In this document: positions 1 to 12,600 of the stretch, piece by piece
Layout: each line of letters opens with the position of its first letter
How positions within the stretch are numbered: the stretch's first letter is position 1
Assembly: GCA_020055645.1 (NCBI GenBank)
Contig: CM034549.1
Location: 24,883,930-24,947,929, forward strand
Origin: Tomocerus qinae
Lineage: Eukaryota; Arthropoda; Collembola; Entomobryomorpha; Tomoceridae
Direction: 5' to 3'
DNA length: 64,000 bases
The notes under the pieces: model-generated
Told to the model about the DNA's origin: nothing
Database searches by the model: none
What the model saw: the letters and a program-made list of their open reading frames with translations, nothing else
Made by a program: the position numbers and the translations under genes

Positions 1-123
1 ACGTTTTTGAGCGAGCGGATCCACCCTTCTAAAAAATTCAGCTGAAGGACTTACAAAACTCGGCTAGCTACTAGCTAGAACTAGCTAGAAACTAGCAAGA
101 GTGGCCAGTTTAAGCTTTACTTA

Positions 124-426
124 TTGTTGTCCCATTGAAAGATCTACAGGGCAGGATACGATCCATTATCGTCGTGTAAACTTAAATGGAGATTGACCAA
201 TTTGATCTGTTTTTCACATCCCTATGGAAACAGCCTAGAGATGATATCCAAAATGACTTTCTCACAGGGCAGGACGTTGTGACAGTCTCACATACGTTGT
301 TTTCACTTTAGCATAGACCTTATGGGGGACAGCTCTGACTTCGACAAAAGTCAATAATTTTACTGTTTACATGACGATAATGGATCGTATACTGCCCTGT
401 ACGTAGATCTTTCACTGTGACAACAA
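124..426. mobile_element. Fold-back MITE, TA-flanked
   Basis: Arms of about 55-65 bp at 124-177 and 363-426 are inverted copies of each other. The shared core includes TGAAAGATCTAC and ATACGATCCATTATCGTC, and the arms differ by a few substitutions and small gaps. Both ends are flanked by TA (122-123 and 427-428), which fits a Tc1/mariner-type target duplication, although TA is itself palindromic. There is no coding capacity. The middle holds another ACAGGGCAGGA motif like the one in the arms. It is probably a non-autonomous element; the superfamily call is inference. Confidence 0.7.
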
Positions 427-689
427 TACACTACTTCGCAATTAATGACAAAAATGACAATCATACTACATAAGTACCTAATCTTATCTGTCGCTTTTAA
501 ATCAACATTAGTGTGAAATATCTTTGATAATATCTGATTACAGGGCTAAATCCTGAGTGATTTTTTGTATATGCAGATAGTGCCTATTATGTGCATTGCA
601 ATGCACTGCACTTTTCATGTATAGTTGGGCCTTTGTGATTATCAAAGTCTTCACATACCTCACGATTTCATCTCATGCGTTATTCAAAC

Positions 690-1200
690 GGGTACAATGT
701 CATCTTTAGTTAGTTGAAAGACCGAGTTCGTAAATGGGCAAAATAGCTCACACCCCCTTCCTAACTGGGAGCGGTTCACAAATTAATAATAATAATTAAA
801 AGTGGATATAACTTTGGTTCAATTCATCGCACAAAGTCAATAGTAAAAAATGTTCAGGGATGCCAATAAATAGATCACAGTCACCCTTTGACTGGGAAAG
901 TTGAAAAGAAACTCCAATTTTCAGTCCTTTTGTGACTTACACCATTGTACCTATCGTACAAAGTCATAATAGTTTATTCGAAAGGAAAAAGAATCTTTGT
1001 CACTACTAAATAGGTCACAGTTATCCACTGGCAGCGAAAATAGGTAAACATTTGAGAATAGCTGAAATGTTATGCAACCTTGGTACTTTTAATCACATGT
1101 CTTGCAACCATTTGCTCGATAGCAAAAAGGTTCTTTTGCACTAAATTTACTACCCCTGATTGGGGAAGTGGATTAATAATTGAAAATAACTGAAAGTGTT
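690..1200. repeat. Decayed copy of the 130-bp tandem repeat family
   Basis: The stretch GAGTTCGTAAATGGGCAAAA, then a few bases and TCACACCCC near 725-755, matches the start of the repeat at 38400-38450 almost exactly. After it come three or four poorly matched blocks (about 870, 1010 and 1150) of the form TAGGTCACAG, four to six bases, then CTGG or GGGG. These resemble decayed units of the 130-bp tandem repeat in gene K. It is non-coding. The rest of 429-2399 shows nothing recognisable. Confidence 0.5.
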
Positions 1201-2399
1201 GGAACTTGGGTGTTTCACAAAGCCGTGTGATTTGTTCAAAAATATCTTAAAATATTCTAAAGCATTCAAATATAAATCAAAAAGTATTCAAAAAACTAAA
1301 AAGAATTAACAGTCGACATTGTTTACTACATATCAGGTGCATTCTACATTATCCAATGCATTACGAAATATTTGAGAAAATAATTATTTGTTATTGATTC
1401 AAAATTATTCGAAAATAGAAGGAAACAAAATAGGAACTACTGAAATACATCGTTCCTCATTTTCATTACCACTAAAGTCATGTACTATTTTATTTTGTAT
1501 ATGGTTATCGTTAACGTTAAAACAGGAAATAAAGTTTACACTGATTTCTTATTCTTCAAGTTCAAGTTCCATTCAAGCCCTTGGCCATTCAATTGATGTG
1601 CTATGATGTATGATGAGTAGGTTGGAAAAATTCATGTGATATGGGAAAGTCAGAGATTGATGGTATGTGATGTGCCAGCAAGGTTGGCCCATCGCTAGAA
1701 GGCAAAACTCTCCACCTAGAAATGCAGAGAACAGAAGGTCTGATTTTAGAATATCATGGATATCGATCGTCCCTTGCCAGATTTGCTGGCGGGAATGCGA
1801 TCGAAATCCGATAAGAAACTACCAGTCAGTTTGTTTTACTTATGTCACTATGCAAAAATAAATGCTTGACGGTTATACTATACATATCATTGAAATATTG
1901 ATACATAATCCAATAAAAAGTAACTACTTTGTATCTTAAATTAGAAATAATGAAAAGCTAATATCAGTATGAAGTACAGTAATGAAAAGGCCACGAGGCG
2001 AGAGGTGGAGGTGAATTACATCGAACACATAATAAATTACACAGCAAGAGTAAACTATATGTATATTGTAAGCAATTCCAAATGTTGTTTTACATAATAT
2101 AGTAAACTTATGAATATAGAATAGATGATTTATTTACGTCGCCCTAAGAAGCAAAAAATAGTCTTATATTATATGCAAAAAAACGTTACCCCCTTGAGAT
2201 AACTTGATAAAGTTACCTTTATATAGGTAAATATAAAATTTTGTCATCGAAATCTGCATATTGGGTAAAAGGTAAAATGTACCCACCATTCCACCAATGA
2301 AAAATATTTTTGAAGGTGAGTTGATTGGGAATAGCTCTTTTAGTTGAGATGATGTTCACTGTGTCTTGAACCCTAATTAAGTTTAAACCGTAATTTTTG

Positions 2400-3193
2400 C
2401 TAAATTGTGTACACTGTTGTGTGTATGCTGGCATTACTCTGTCGATGTAAGTAATGCACATCAATCCGTCTCACATTAGGGAGCTTATCCAAAAATCTGC
2501 GGACATGTTGCACTCCAATAAATCGGAAAACAATTTCACAAATTATCAATAAAATACTGCCAAACCAAAAGTAAACAAGTACTTTGTCGTGTAATGCTCG
2601 TTTAACCAAAATTATTAAACAGAGTTTCAAAGTTAAAATCAGATCAAAGAATAAGGACGCTCGCAACCACAGCTTCGCATTTTCTAAGAAAAACTTCGCG
2701 TCAAATTCTCTCTATATATTTACATCAAACAATGAAAATTAAAAATTTAACCTTTTGTAATTTTTAAAGGCAAGTCTTTTTAATGACTTACACGCACAGT
2801 AGTCACCTTAACCAGTTGAATCGCCACATGTATTTGCATTAAGTTGACAGATATACTAAAGGCCCATGAAGGTATGATTATTGGGAGAGCTACATCAAAA
2901 ATCATAACTAGAGAATGTATCATTGTTCTGAGCCAGGTAATTTTTATAGGTACTTAATACCAACAAATGTTTTAGAATTATAACGCTCTAACCTTGAGTA
3001 AGACCTCTGTCTTGGTATTGAAACTCAATCCATACAACATAAGCAACTTGTAATGCGTGATAAACAATGAGGAAAACTGCGATTGCCTAAAATGCAATTC
3101 CAAATTTATTTCATAGAAAATTAGTGCTGAAAATTACAAGTTTCTTACCATATCTGCAATTGCAATCGTCGCAACGATTGTATTTTCCCTCAT
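2400..3193 (-). CDS. Tetraspan membrane protein A (array gene 1), 188 aa
   Basis: Exons on the minus strand are 3193-3149, 3086-2993, 2907-2792 and 2711-2400, with intron phases 0, 1, 0; all junctions are GT/AG and the total is 189 codons. The start MRENTIVATIAIADM has Asp14 at the exon 1/2 border inside TM1. Exon 2 completes TM1 (AVFLIVYHALQVAYVV). Exon 3 gives TM2 with AIQL. Exon 4 gives Trp100, TM3 (with Lys where many paralogues have Glu) and TM4 with Arg148 in VFRFIG, then a tail of about 25 residues. The N-terminus is the shortest of the array, with only two basic residues. Exon 4 begins at the upstream acceptor AATATATAG; the nearer TTTCTTAG would break the frame. This is the last gene of the array on the left. 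The family is unknown; a membrane location is inferred from hydrophobicity. Confidence 0.85.
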
Positions 3194-4276
3194 GATTATG
3201 ATGTGTCCAAAAATGTGGTTTATCACAAGAACTGTCCTTTTACAAGAATTATGGTACTTGCAGTACATTCAGTTTTTTGAAATGTGTACAAATGCTGTGA
3301 AATTCTTCTCATTAATACTGTATGCAGACATTTTGTAACTAAAATAAGGTTCAGAAATCAGAAGCAACGCATCAACTTTTGCAGAACATACTTTCAAGGT
3401 TCTAGAGGGGTGACTTTTGTTTAAAAAAATTTGACATGAGTTTATTTTGAATAGTCACAATTCACATATCAATGTACTTGACATAGTTAAAGTTTTACAT
3501 TTTGAATTTTACGGTCTAGTTGACACATTGATGGACTACTAAACTAAAGATAGATATCTATCACTATGTGTTTGCAAGTACAGGCAAACACAAAGTACTA
3601 TGCTTACCAGATACTGCTTTATGGCTTTAGACTCAGACTATATAGTACAGTTCATAATACACACAAGACATGCAATGTAGCATAAATGTAGATACTTTAA
3701 CATAAAATATGCTACATATTCTATAATCAGAATATTTATATTGCATTTTATTGAAGTAGTCCTATTCTCTCTAATTTAGCTATTCTACATTATCTACATG
3801 CTTAAGTAAATAGATCATTTTGATTCTCGTATACTTATACATACGAATATTTTTAATAATTGGTTCAAGGGGAATTTGTACACAAAATTTGTGTGCAAAA
3901 TCTTTACGGGCTCGATAGTAAAACATAGTTATTTAGTACTTATCATTGGAAACAGATGGAGAAAGCATAAATAGAGCAATGCTTTTATTTGTACTTTCTG
4001 ACAGCTAGAATCAAGTGTAAATTAATTATATCTTTATCTCCACTCTTTTATGAGCAAAGATTTTACATGCAAGTACATATATAATTATAAGTAAGTATAG
4101 GTACTTGATTAATGAATTGTATTATGATTTCAACATCGAATGGATATCGGAAGAACACTTGTATGATAATGTACTTAGGTGAGTTAAAACAAGTCTTTAT
4201 AGATTTACAGAAATTTAAATCAATTTGAGGCTTTCCCTGCCGATAATAATTACGGTCTTCCAAGCTCTGTGGAATT
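3194..4276. other. Intergenic, nothing recognised
   Basis: AT-rich spacer between genes B and A. It must hold the 3' UTR of B and the promoter of A, but I see no convincing TATA box or other site. TTTATT near 3983 (AATAAA on the minus strand) could be a poly(A) signal of gene B, though it lies almost 300 bp past the stop. Confidence 0.5.
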
Positions 4277-5555
4277 TTAGACTTGAATAGCGACATGTCG
4301 TCCCAGTGAATTGCGACCTTGATTGTCAATGTATTTTATAAAAGAAACGGATCTTCGCATCCCAGAGATTTGGTGCTTTAAATCATCGATAAACTCGCGT
4401 ACGAAATATACTCCAAAAATCCTAAAGCCAATTTCCACGAGACACAACACCCAAATAAAGCCACTAGAGCTTTGCTTTCTTGCTACAAAATATATAATTT
4501 TTAGAGCAATGAGAATAAACACGCAGGCTGCAGTCCTCAGCCACATTTGAGATCTCTGGACCGACACAGAAGGTCCTAACACATCCTGAGAAAACACATA
4601 ATTAGCATTAGAAAAGTAATTCTTTGAATTTAACTGTAAACATTTCCAATTAGTATGCTAATTAAAACAGATGTATTTTAACATTTTGCATTTGATTAGT
4701 ATGTTAAGATATTATAATCACTAGAGAGTCACATGAACATGCATGTGGTGAAGTTTCATAAATTAATGTACATGCTCTTAATTATATGACATACGTAAGT
4801 AGACTTTTACGCGTTAGTAAGTATGGCCATAAAAAAGAGTTAGTAGATGAGATAATTGACAGATCTTGGGAGCTGGGTTACCTGGTAGGTGACTAAAAAT
4901 AGTTTGTAGGCTGAAATGAGCTGTAATACAGTAACGGAGAACACGGCAGCCCAAACAACCATGGATAGGAGGAAAACTATAAATAAAGAAATGTATCATA
5001 TAACCCAATGTGTGAAAGTTGAGAAAAATTCTGGAAGTCTGTCTGAAACTGCATATGTGCACGTAGGAGGGAGACAAGAACTCTCACAAATCAAGATAAA
5101 ACATAATTATTTACAGGAAGAGCTTATAATAGTTTTAAACTTTATTATTTTAAGTATGTTTACCAGGATATTTATGCATGCAACACAAGTGTGTAACAAA
5201 CCCTAAATAAATAGTTTAGCAACATGTTGAATTATTTACTGCGTCACTTACGGTTGAATTTTGTGAATAATCCATTAGGGACTTGTATTATAAGGGTATT
5301 CATGAAAAGACCGACGAGGTAGAAGAAAAAGAGGAACAATGCAAAAATCTGGAAAGAGAAAATGGTATGAAGTATGGTTTATTTATTTAATAGTGTCGGA
5401 TTTGAATTTATGTCACACAATATCATAAGTACAATAGCTAGAATATTGGGGGATCATAAATATGTATGCACAAGTGATTGATAATGTTGTCTCACCACAT
5501 CTACAATAGCAATTCCTCGAACCGTAGTTTTATCCCTCCAGTTGTCTTCCTCCAT
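4277..5555 (-). CDS. Tetraspan membrane protein B (array gene 2), 186 aa
   Basis: Exons 5555-5496, 5348-5252, 4976-4882 and 4585-4277; phases 0, 1, 0; 187 codons. The N-terminus MEEDNWRDKTTVRGIAIVDV shows the typical plan: a charged patch, then a hydrophobic run ending in Asp19. TM1 is in exon 2 (FALFLFFFYLVGLFMN), followed by a loop of about 15 residues. TM2 in exon 3 ends in SVTVLQLI, a variant of the H-x-x-Q motif. Exon 4 has Trp99, TM3 with a central Lys as in gene A, and TM4 with Arg139 in the best consensus, FRIFGVYFVREFIDDL. A basic tail of about 30 residues follows. Introns are 147, 275 and 296 bp. The family is known to me only from this window. Confidence 0.88.
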
Positions 5556-8500
5556 TACAAGCGAGAAAAAATGTTGATCCCTTTCTTTGTGTTATGAATT
5601 TATTTTCTTAGGTTGCAACTTGCAATTCCGGAAATATAAACAGAGAAGTGTTTGAAAGTATTGCAAAGAACCCAAGAAATAAACTGCGGGGACGAGCCCT
5701 CTTGTTCACATTTCAACACCCGTCGGTTTTCACAGTCTGATCCGCACTCACATCACAAGTCTCCACCTCACATCCGAATATGAATGCATCGTTTTGTTTG
5801 ATTTTGATGTGTAGGAAAAGAAAAGGCGTCTTCCTCCTTGATTTGCGACAAGGCGAGGAAACTATAATAATATTATGTGCGCCTAACTCTTGAGCTACTG
5901 CTTTTCTGTTTACCACCAACGAACTACTTAGGTATGAGATAAAAGGAAAAGAGACGACTGAGCCAGGAAAATTGTTTTTACTTCGGGAACTAGTACAAAA
6001 ACTGGAAGCGATTGTAAAAAGAGATTCTTCGGATTGTGAAGAGGTTTAGGAACGTTGTGTGCAATAACTTTCTTCCGGACGGAAGAAATGACGAGTGTAC
6101 TTGGGTTGGAGGATTGAATGAGCGAGCATTAAGTGAGTGCTGTACTCTTTAACTAACTCAACTGAAGTAAACTATGGAAGATCAAGGTGACATCGTATTT
6201 TTAGAGTAAGTATAAATCAAGAAACTTGGAAAGGATTCTCTCCATAGATAGGGGACCCTGCCTCTGCTTCCTTTTCAACGCTGCTAGGAATATCATCATT
6301 TTTAGTAGGCAGTTTGTATGTAGGAAGTAGGTAGTCAGCCCTAGCCAAGTTCGCTCATTACTACTACTCCTTTACTTCTTGCGACCCAACTCGCTTTCAC
6401 AATCAGACAGAAAACTCGTCTGCAGATATAGATATTGTTGTATTGCTAAAATGTTGCTCTATATTCTATGCTTTATGCAACACTTGAAAACCCGAGAAAT
6501 ATGTCTATGAATCTCGTAGTTTAGGAGAGACAGAAGGAGAGCATTAGGAAAAGAGCTTCATAAATCCATTTTACAATCAAACAGGTTCTTCAGTTCTTCC
6601 CACCGAATTGATCGTTATGATGTTATGACAAAAATTACTCATGTCATTTCTTCTAGCATTACAGATGAAAGGAGCATATGTTGGACATTTACAGAGCACA
6701 AGACGAGACATAACGTGACGCATCCAATCGTAAGAAACGTAACGTAACTACGTAAACCTCAGAAAAAAAATTCTAGCACGAGTTTCGGCTTCGTCTTGTT
6801 GATTTGGCTCAACTTGGCTCACTGAGGTGAACCGACCCAACGATCTCGAGTACATCAGCAACTCTCTACTTTCTGCTCTAAGTCTCAGAGATCAAAAGTG
6901 CGACAACCTTTTTCATTTCCTCTCTTGCACAGCCACAGGGTTTGTACTTTGTCCTACCAGGCTTTCTCCATATTTACACCATTATAGGACATCAGAACAA
7001 CAGGGACATTCTAAGAAACTCTAAGATTAGCCACCTCGATATGAAATTACAACTCAATTCTTATGTCAAGACAATGTGTCTACCTACCAGATGGATTTGT
7101 ATACAACCCTGGACATAACATTACTTTTCTTCCCCACACTTTATTTCACTTGACAGCACATATCATGTCACAATCCAGAACAAAAGCGCTTCTTGAATCT
7201 ATAAAAGCATTTCCCTGCATCGTCAACATCAAATACTAACTCCATCCTCCAAAATAGCGTCTCCACTGTAGCTTTTTTATTTTTCCTAGACACAACTGCG
7301 TCATGTGAAAATCTCTCCTTCATTTTCAACCTATCCAATCTAATACGTCTACACACAAGCCGAAACGGATATTATATTCCCGTCTCGAAGTCTCAAACTC
7401 AGTTGTATCTTTTTGAACATATTTATAATTTCTAGGGCTGGAATTTCCTGATATTTGATAGCTATAGGTTATTTTAATAATTTGCTTTACACTTTAAACC
7501 TGCTACCCCTACATACACATCTACAAAGTGGATTAATAAATGTGTTCTCCACGATATTATTATATCCAGTATCCAGCAGTACTCCCTAAAAATATATTCG
7601 TGCAAAATGTATATGCATAGTCCTTTAGAATCGGATACCCTGCACGAAAGAGAGGTTCTTTTAGTATTGTCTGTAGTACAAATACTAATTTTATACAGAA
7701 AATGATGCTACAGGTTGGTTGATGCCAGCAAAAGATGAAGATGACACGGATATACTGCTACATTAGCATTGCAGGGAGAAAAGGAGGCAAATTAACGTTT
7801 GATTGATTGCTTAAGAAGAGTCTACACAAATTTTACATCTATAACTATAATGCGATGGCTATACTTAGAACTGTTTAAATGTAGGTTTAAGCAAGCATTA
7901 TAGACAAGTATGTATGTACTTAGTTATTGAATTGATGAGCGTTTTGAATGGCCATTGAGGATGATGTGACTGCATGTATGTAATTCTTAAGGGCAGGCTG
8001 AATAGACTCATGAAGACAAGACAGGACAAGGACAGAAACGGAAGTGCAGGACAGAGCAAGTCCTAACGTGAGAGTTGGACGTTTAACCTGCCAGCTTGAA
8101 TGACAAATCTATTTTGTCTGGCAGAAATGCATCGCTGCCAGAGCTTTGTGTTCCTCCTGATTTGTATTTTTAGAACCTACACAAGACTAAGTAGTCTCCT
8201 ATGAGTGATATAATAGCATCGTCATGTTTTATCACGCTTATTAAAATTGAGGATAGGCAGAACTACTTGCAATGATAACAACCGAATCGGGCGCTTTTAT
8301 GAGGAGACACGTTTGCTATTTACACAAAGCGGGTGATACATAAATAAATGTATAGAAATTATCTGTATACGAAGTGCTCTACAATAATTTGACAATTGTC
8401 ACATAAACTGAACTACTTACGAAAAGATATTGTTTACATAAATACAATTTATTTGTATGGAAATAATATCAGAGACAACTTTTACAATAAGCTTAAGAGC

Positions 8501-9106
8501 TATTAAGACGTCTCCAGGGACTGGGATGCCAAATTAATAGTTTTACGAGTCTCTGCAAATTTTGATACCTATTAATTGAATACAGATAGTAGCTGAGTAC
8601 TTTTGTGTCTTAATTCACTTGCAAATGCATTGACATAAAATAGCAAATATATTAAATGGTTTTTAGTTTTGCATACAGCTTGTGTAATAGATATTTTTTA
8701 TTATCTTACAATATCGAAAGTTATATTATGGAAAGGCTAATGGAAAGAATTCATAAAAATTAAGTCTAAAGTTTTCTTAACATATTGTGATATACCTAAA
8801 ATTCAATTCAAGGGAAAGGAAAATCTAGAAGCTACTGAAATCTGACATTGTTTTCTAAATACAAAATCCATTGCCTTTATTCTAAACTAAACGTTTCATA
8901 AACAATTCTAAAATATGCACATTTTAATGCAAGCGAATATGTAATAGGTTTTAAAGTTGTGTACATTGTACTACTTACTATAAATACATAAAATAACAAC
9001 AATACTTGCGAAGAAAGACACGAAGAGATTTTAAATATTGTTTTAGTTGTCTTAATATTGGAACTGCCAGTGGTAAAATAACAATATCTATGACAGTTTA
9101 TTCTTA
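5556..9106. other. Intergenic, no gene recognised
   Basis: A 3.5 kb gap between genes C and B. Short open frames on both strands lack splice-supported extensions, motifs or hydrophobic structure like the array. There are no long repeats. One gene's worth of DNA is missing compared with the spacing further right, so a fully decayed paralogue is possible, but I could not see exon remnants. Confidence 0.5.
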
Positions 9107-9979
9107 CTAGGCATGATGACGGATTGATGTATTAGCACGAACTTTACTCTTGAATGTGTCAAAGTAATGTATGCCTGAAGATCTGAGTACAAGTTCCAAT
9201 ATTTTGCAAGACAAGAAAATTAAACTTAGTTTTCCTCCATGTCCCCTAAGAAAGCTCAGAGCTGTAGAATGAAATTCTAATATAACGCATACAAACACAA
9301 TCATTGACCATATTCTCCAGTGTTTGAAGCATTCCAATATTGTATCTGGGTTACTGTTGTCCACCTGCATCGTTTACAGACAATGAATACAGTTTTGACA
9401 AATATTAATAAGTGACCATATAACCTTTTCCCTCCCCACTATATATATCTTAATACAAAAGTAAAAAATGCGGATACATGCATATTAAAAAACCATTAAT
9501 AACCTCATAATACAATTACTTACAATTGTGAGAAGTTTCCAAGCTAAATGTAATTGTCTTAAGTAAATTACATTTATTCCTATCACTACCATTCGTAGGA
9601 TTCCACTATCCAGGCTTTTGTCTGAATAAAGCATATACACATAATATCATTAAAGAACCTTCTTAAGTAAATGTAATATTTTGCATACAAAAATTTACCA
9701 TAATTGAGAATGCTCATGGACACATCAACTCCAAGAACATTTGCAATATTGAGGAACAGCACCGTGATCAAATCGTAAACCTGCAAGGACACATCCAATA
9801 GCATAAGTAGCATTAAATAATATAATATTGTTAAATTATACGTACAAAATCCATGTTTATATTTAGTTTTTCACTTCAGACATCAAGACTTCATTATGGA
9901 AATAATTCTATTGTTAAGAGTTTCTTACGATGTCAATTGTAGAGATAACTGTCAAAATATTCTTTTCTTCTTGCCACAT
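9107..9979 (-). CDS. Tetraspan membrane protein C (array gene 3), 162 aa
   Basis: Exons 9979-9929, 9780-9699, 9621-9524 and 9364-9107; phases 0, 1, 0; 163 codons. This is the shortest product of the array. MWQEEKNILTVISTIDI carries Asp16. TM1 (VYDLITVLFLNIANVLGV) contains extra polar residues. TM2 has LRQLHLAWKLL, so the usual H-x-x-Q is rearranged. Exon 4 opens after GATGCAG and has Trp96, TM3 with Glu (VILEFHS) and TM4 with Arg138 in LVLRSSGIHYF. The tail is short and basic. It is the most divergent of the left-hand genes, yet its splice sites and frame are intact, so it is read as functional. Confidence 0.8.
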
Positions 9980-11704
9980 CACAGAATTCACTAATAATAG
10001 AATGAAAACTGAATGCAGGTTGCATGACACATTTAATAGAACAATTTTAGCTGAGACCGTATTTATAATGTAGACTACTAATAGAACTCTGTTTAAATTT
10101 AACTGTAAAAAATTCTTTTATGATCCTTGACACCTGCCTTTGACTTACAAAGAAATATCAGTTTGACAGAGGCTCTTTCATTGCACGGATGTTACAGATT
10201 GGCGAAGTGTTCCGAGTAGACACCGAGATGCAGAGAGACTGTAGAAGACATAGTTATTTATAGAATTTCATCTTTAACTTTATTTCACGTAACGAATCGA
10301 GAGAACAGCATGTGACCTTATGGCATTAAGTTATTTACACAAAAGTTTGTCTTATTTAAAAGATGGAGTGCATGCGGAGATTCACTGCGGGATTAAATTT
10401 TTGGAGAGTAATCTTCACATCTTTCTTAGACAACAAAAATTTAATCTAACTCCAAACTCAACTTAGCATTAAAGAATTCTACTTAAATAGAATTCGAGAT
10501 TAATAATATTCTGCTTTAGAGAGTTTTCTTGGAAGAACTACACTCCCCTGTGACATGAAAATTTATCCTAAAAATACATTTACTTACAATACAAATTGAT
10601 AAACTTTATTGTACATATTTGTAGAACTACCATATACGACCAGTGTACAAAATTACCACTTTTTAGACTTTTTTACCATCACAGTGGTAAAAATGCACTT
10701 AATGTTAAAAATGCATTTAATGGTAAAAATGGTAAATTTTATCAATTGATTAGGCAGATTATTACAGATACACAAGATTTACTGAAATATAAGATTTAAG
10801 ACTTTTTTTCTATGAAGCATTTCCAATTAGCCCCGTAATTAATCCTTCGGTGTATTCCAACCCTCTGGTATCCATATACCAGTCATACATAGGTTGCCCA
10901 CATTTGTTGAATCAAACTCTGATGAACACTTATCTATTTGTAACAACAATCATCAGCTGCTAAGCAATTTCATACACTGGCATCGAATTTTATTCAAAAT
11001 TTAAACACGAAATTTAAACAAAACTATTTTTACCATTTTTTACCACTTACCACTACTTTGTAGATGGTGGTATTTAACGTTAAATACCATTTGTTAAACC
11101 ACTTGTAAGTGGTAAAGGGTATTTTGTATACTGTATACGACGTTGATTATATATATTACCATGATATTAATATGAATGCATGTAATAATAATAATAATTA
11201 TATCTGTAGGCCACCAGTGCAGTACTACTGCTGAATTTCAAGACAGGAATTAAAACATTTATTTGTTTAATTTCGAAGAAAGCTAATGTTTACTCATATT
11301 GGACTTCTTTGTTTTATGCAATAAGCATTGCATACGCGCTTGTGCTTTCCGTTTTCGCCATACTATCCATGGCATACATAGGTACTTACATTGCTTTATC
11401 TCATAAAGTTTGCAATATTTTTTATCATTGTTTCATTGTTCGTGGCAAATACATTTGTCCCTCTTGTAATTTCTTGAGATTTCGTATAATTTCTGTAGTT
11501 ATCCAATTAATTTCTATATTTCCTTTTTGAACTTTGAGTTACGTGTGCGAAATTAATAATAATAATTACTAATTTTTGGTATATCTTTGTTGGAATGCAG
11601 CTACATTTCATTTCATGAATACCAGTAACAGAAAACATAATCAAAATTGCATACTTGAAGTAAAGGTGATTTGTGTTTGTAATATAAACTTTGTATCATA
11701 ATTT
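9980..11704. other. Intergenic; holds a hAT-like MITE
   Basis: Apart from the element at 10641-11133, this 1.7 kb spacer between genes D and C is AT-rich. Nothing else is recognisable beyond a short (ATA)n/(TAA)n run near 11185-11200. Confidence 0.5.
10641..11133. mobile_element. hAT-like MITE with 8-bp target duplication
   Basis: A 493-bp element. It begins CAGTGTACAAAATTACC and, read from the other end, begins CAGTATACAAAATACC. It is flanked on both sides by the same 8 bases, TATACGAC (10633-10640 and 11134-11141). CAG-type ends plus an 8-bp duplication are diagnostic of the hAT superfamily. The inside is full of GGTAAA/TTTACC motifs in both orientations and encodes nothing, so it is a non-autonomous copy. 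The perfect target duplication suggests a fairly recent insertion. Confidence 0.85.
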
Positions 11705-12600
11705 TCATTGCATGCTAATTTGTGTATCTTCTCCAGTGAGATCACTAGATGAGGTTGACAATACATGAACTGGGACTTTTAAAAATTGTACTGCAAGTTC
11801 TGGATTTTCAGACGGAGGACTGACAAGTTTCAAATCTTCACGAAATGCTAAAACATAATAAATACCAAAAATTCTCCAAAACAATTTTCCTATGCAGAAA
11901 ATGAGAAATAACACAATCCATGCATTATATCCAAAATGAGTCATTCCAATGTAAAACTCCATTATAAGTAGAACTGTGAAAATTGCAGACGCAATACACC
12001 ACGTTCTAGTCCGTCCTACGGCCACGACTGCGATTCTGCTGGAAGAGGGACTCTAATAACACATTCACACAATTCGTCTTCAATTGCCTCACACTCGAAC
12101 ATAATTTTACAAGTATCTACCTAAACTATTATGACTGACAATATCTAGGAAGGGAATAAAATAAAATGGGTTCATAATTTCATACCTCCCGACATGACAT
12201 GATTAGAAGCACCGCAAGAATAATCTGAGTTACTTGAATCCCAAAAGTGAGAAAAAAAATCAAAAGAAAGAAGACCCAACCTGTAATACAAAAAAATTAC
12301 ATTATCTTTTGTCAGTTAAGTAAAAAAATATTTTCAGATAACAAAAATCACGGCTTACTAGATTGTGGAACCTTAAATATTCCAAAAACGACAATCAGGG
12401 TTTTTCCGTTATAAAAAATGGAGAAACTTGCTATCATCTGCAATATAGAAAAAAAATAAATCGGGTATTTTAAATTCTTTAATAAATGATGTAATACTAG
12501 ATTTCAACCGCAAGTGTATTTATTTAGGGCCACTTACAATGTCCATAGCTGCGATTATTTTGATTATTTTCCTTTTCCTCCAAGGGTCAGGTGGTGCCAT
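11705..12600 (-). CDS. Tetraspan membrane protein D (array gene 4), 194 aa
   Basis: Exons 12600-12538, 12437-12359, 12280-12186 and 12052-11705; phases 0, 1, 0; 195 codons. MAPPDPWRKRKIIKIIAAMD shows the fullest form of the N-terminal signature: Asp-Pro-Trp-Arg-Lys, a basic run, then Asp20. TM1 contains polar NGK. TM2 is very hydrophobic (VFFLLIFFLTFGIQVTQII). Exon 4 opens with a Ser-rich stretch; only the acceptor GTGTTATTAG keeps the frame, while the closer CAG sites do not. Trp97 starts TM3, which has Glu in IMEFYIG. TM4 has Arg139 in FWRIFGIYYV. The tail is acidic and Ser/Thr-rich, unlike the basic tails of B and A. Confidence 0.88.

Noticed and set aside
5556-9106. Possible decayed paralogue between B and C
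   Set aside because: I looked for exon 1 (basic run ending in Asp), exon 3 (H-x-x-Q) and exon 4 (Trp and Arg) remnants and found none that I could defend.
12000-12052. Alternative nearer acceptors for exon 4 of gene D
   Set aside because: CAG sites inside this stretch shift the reading frame relative to exon 3; only the GTGTTATTAG acceptor is in phase.
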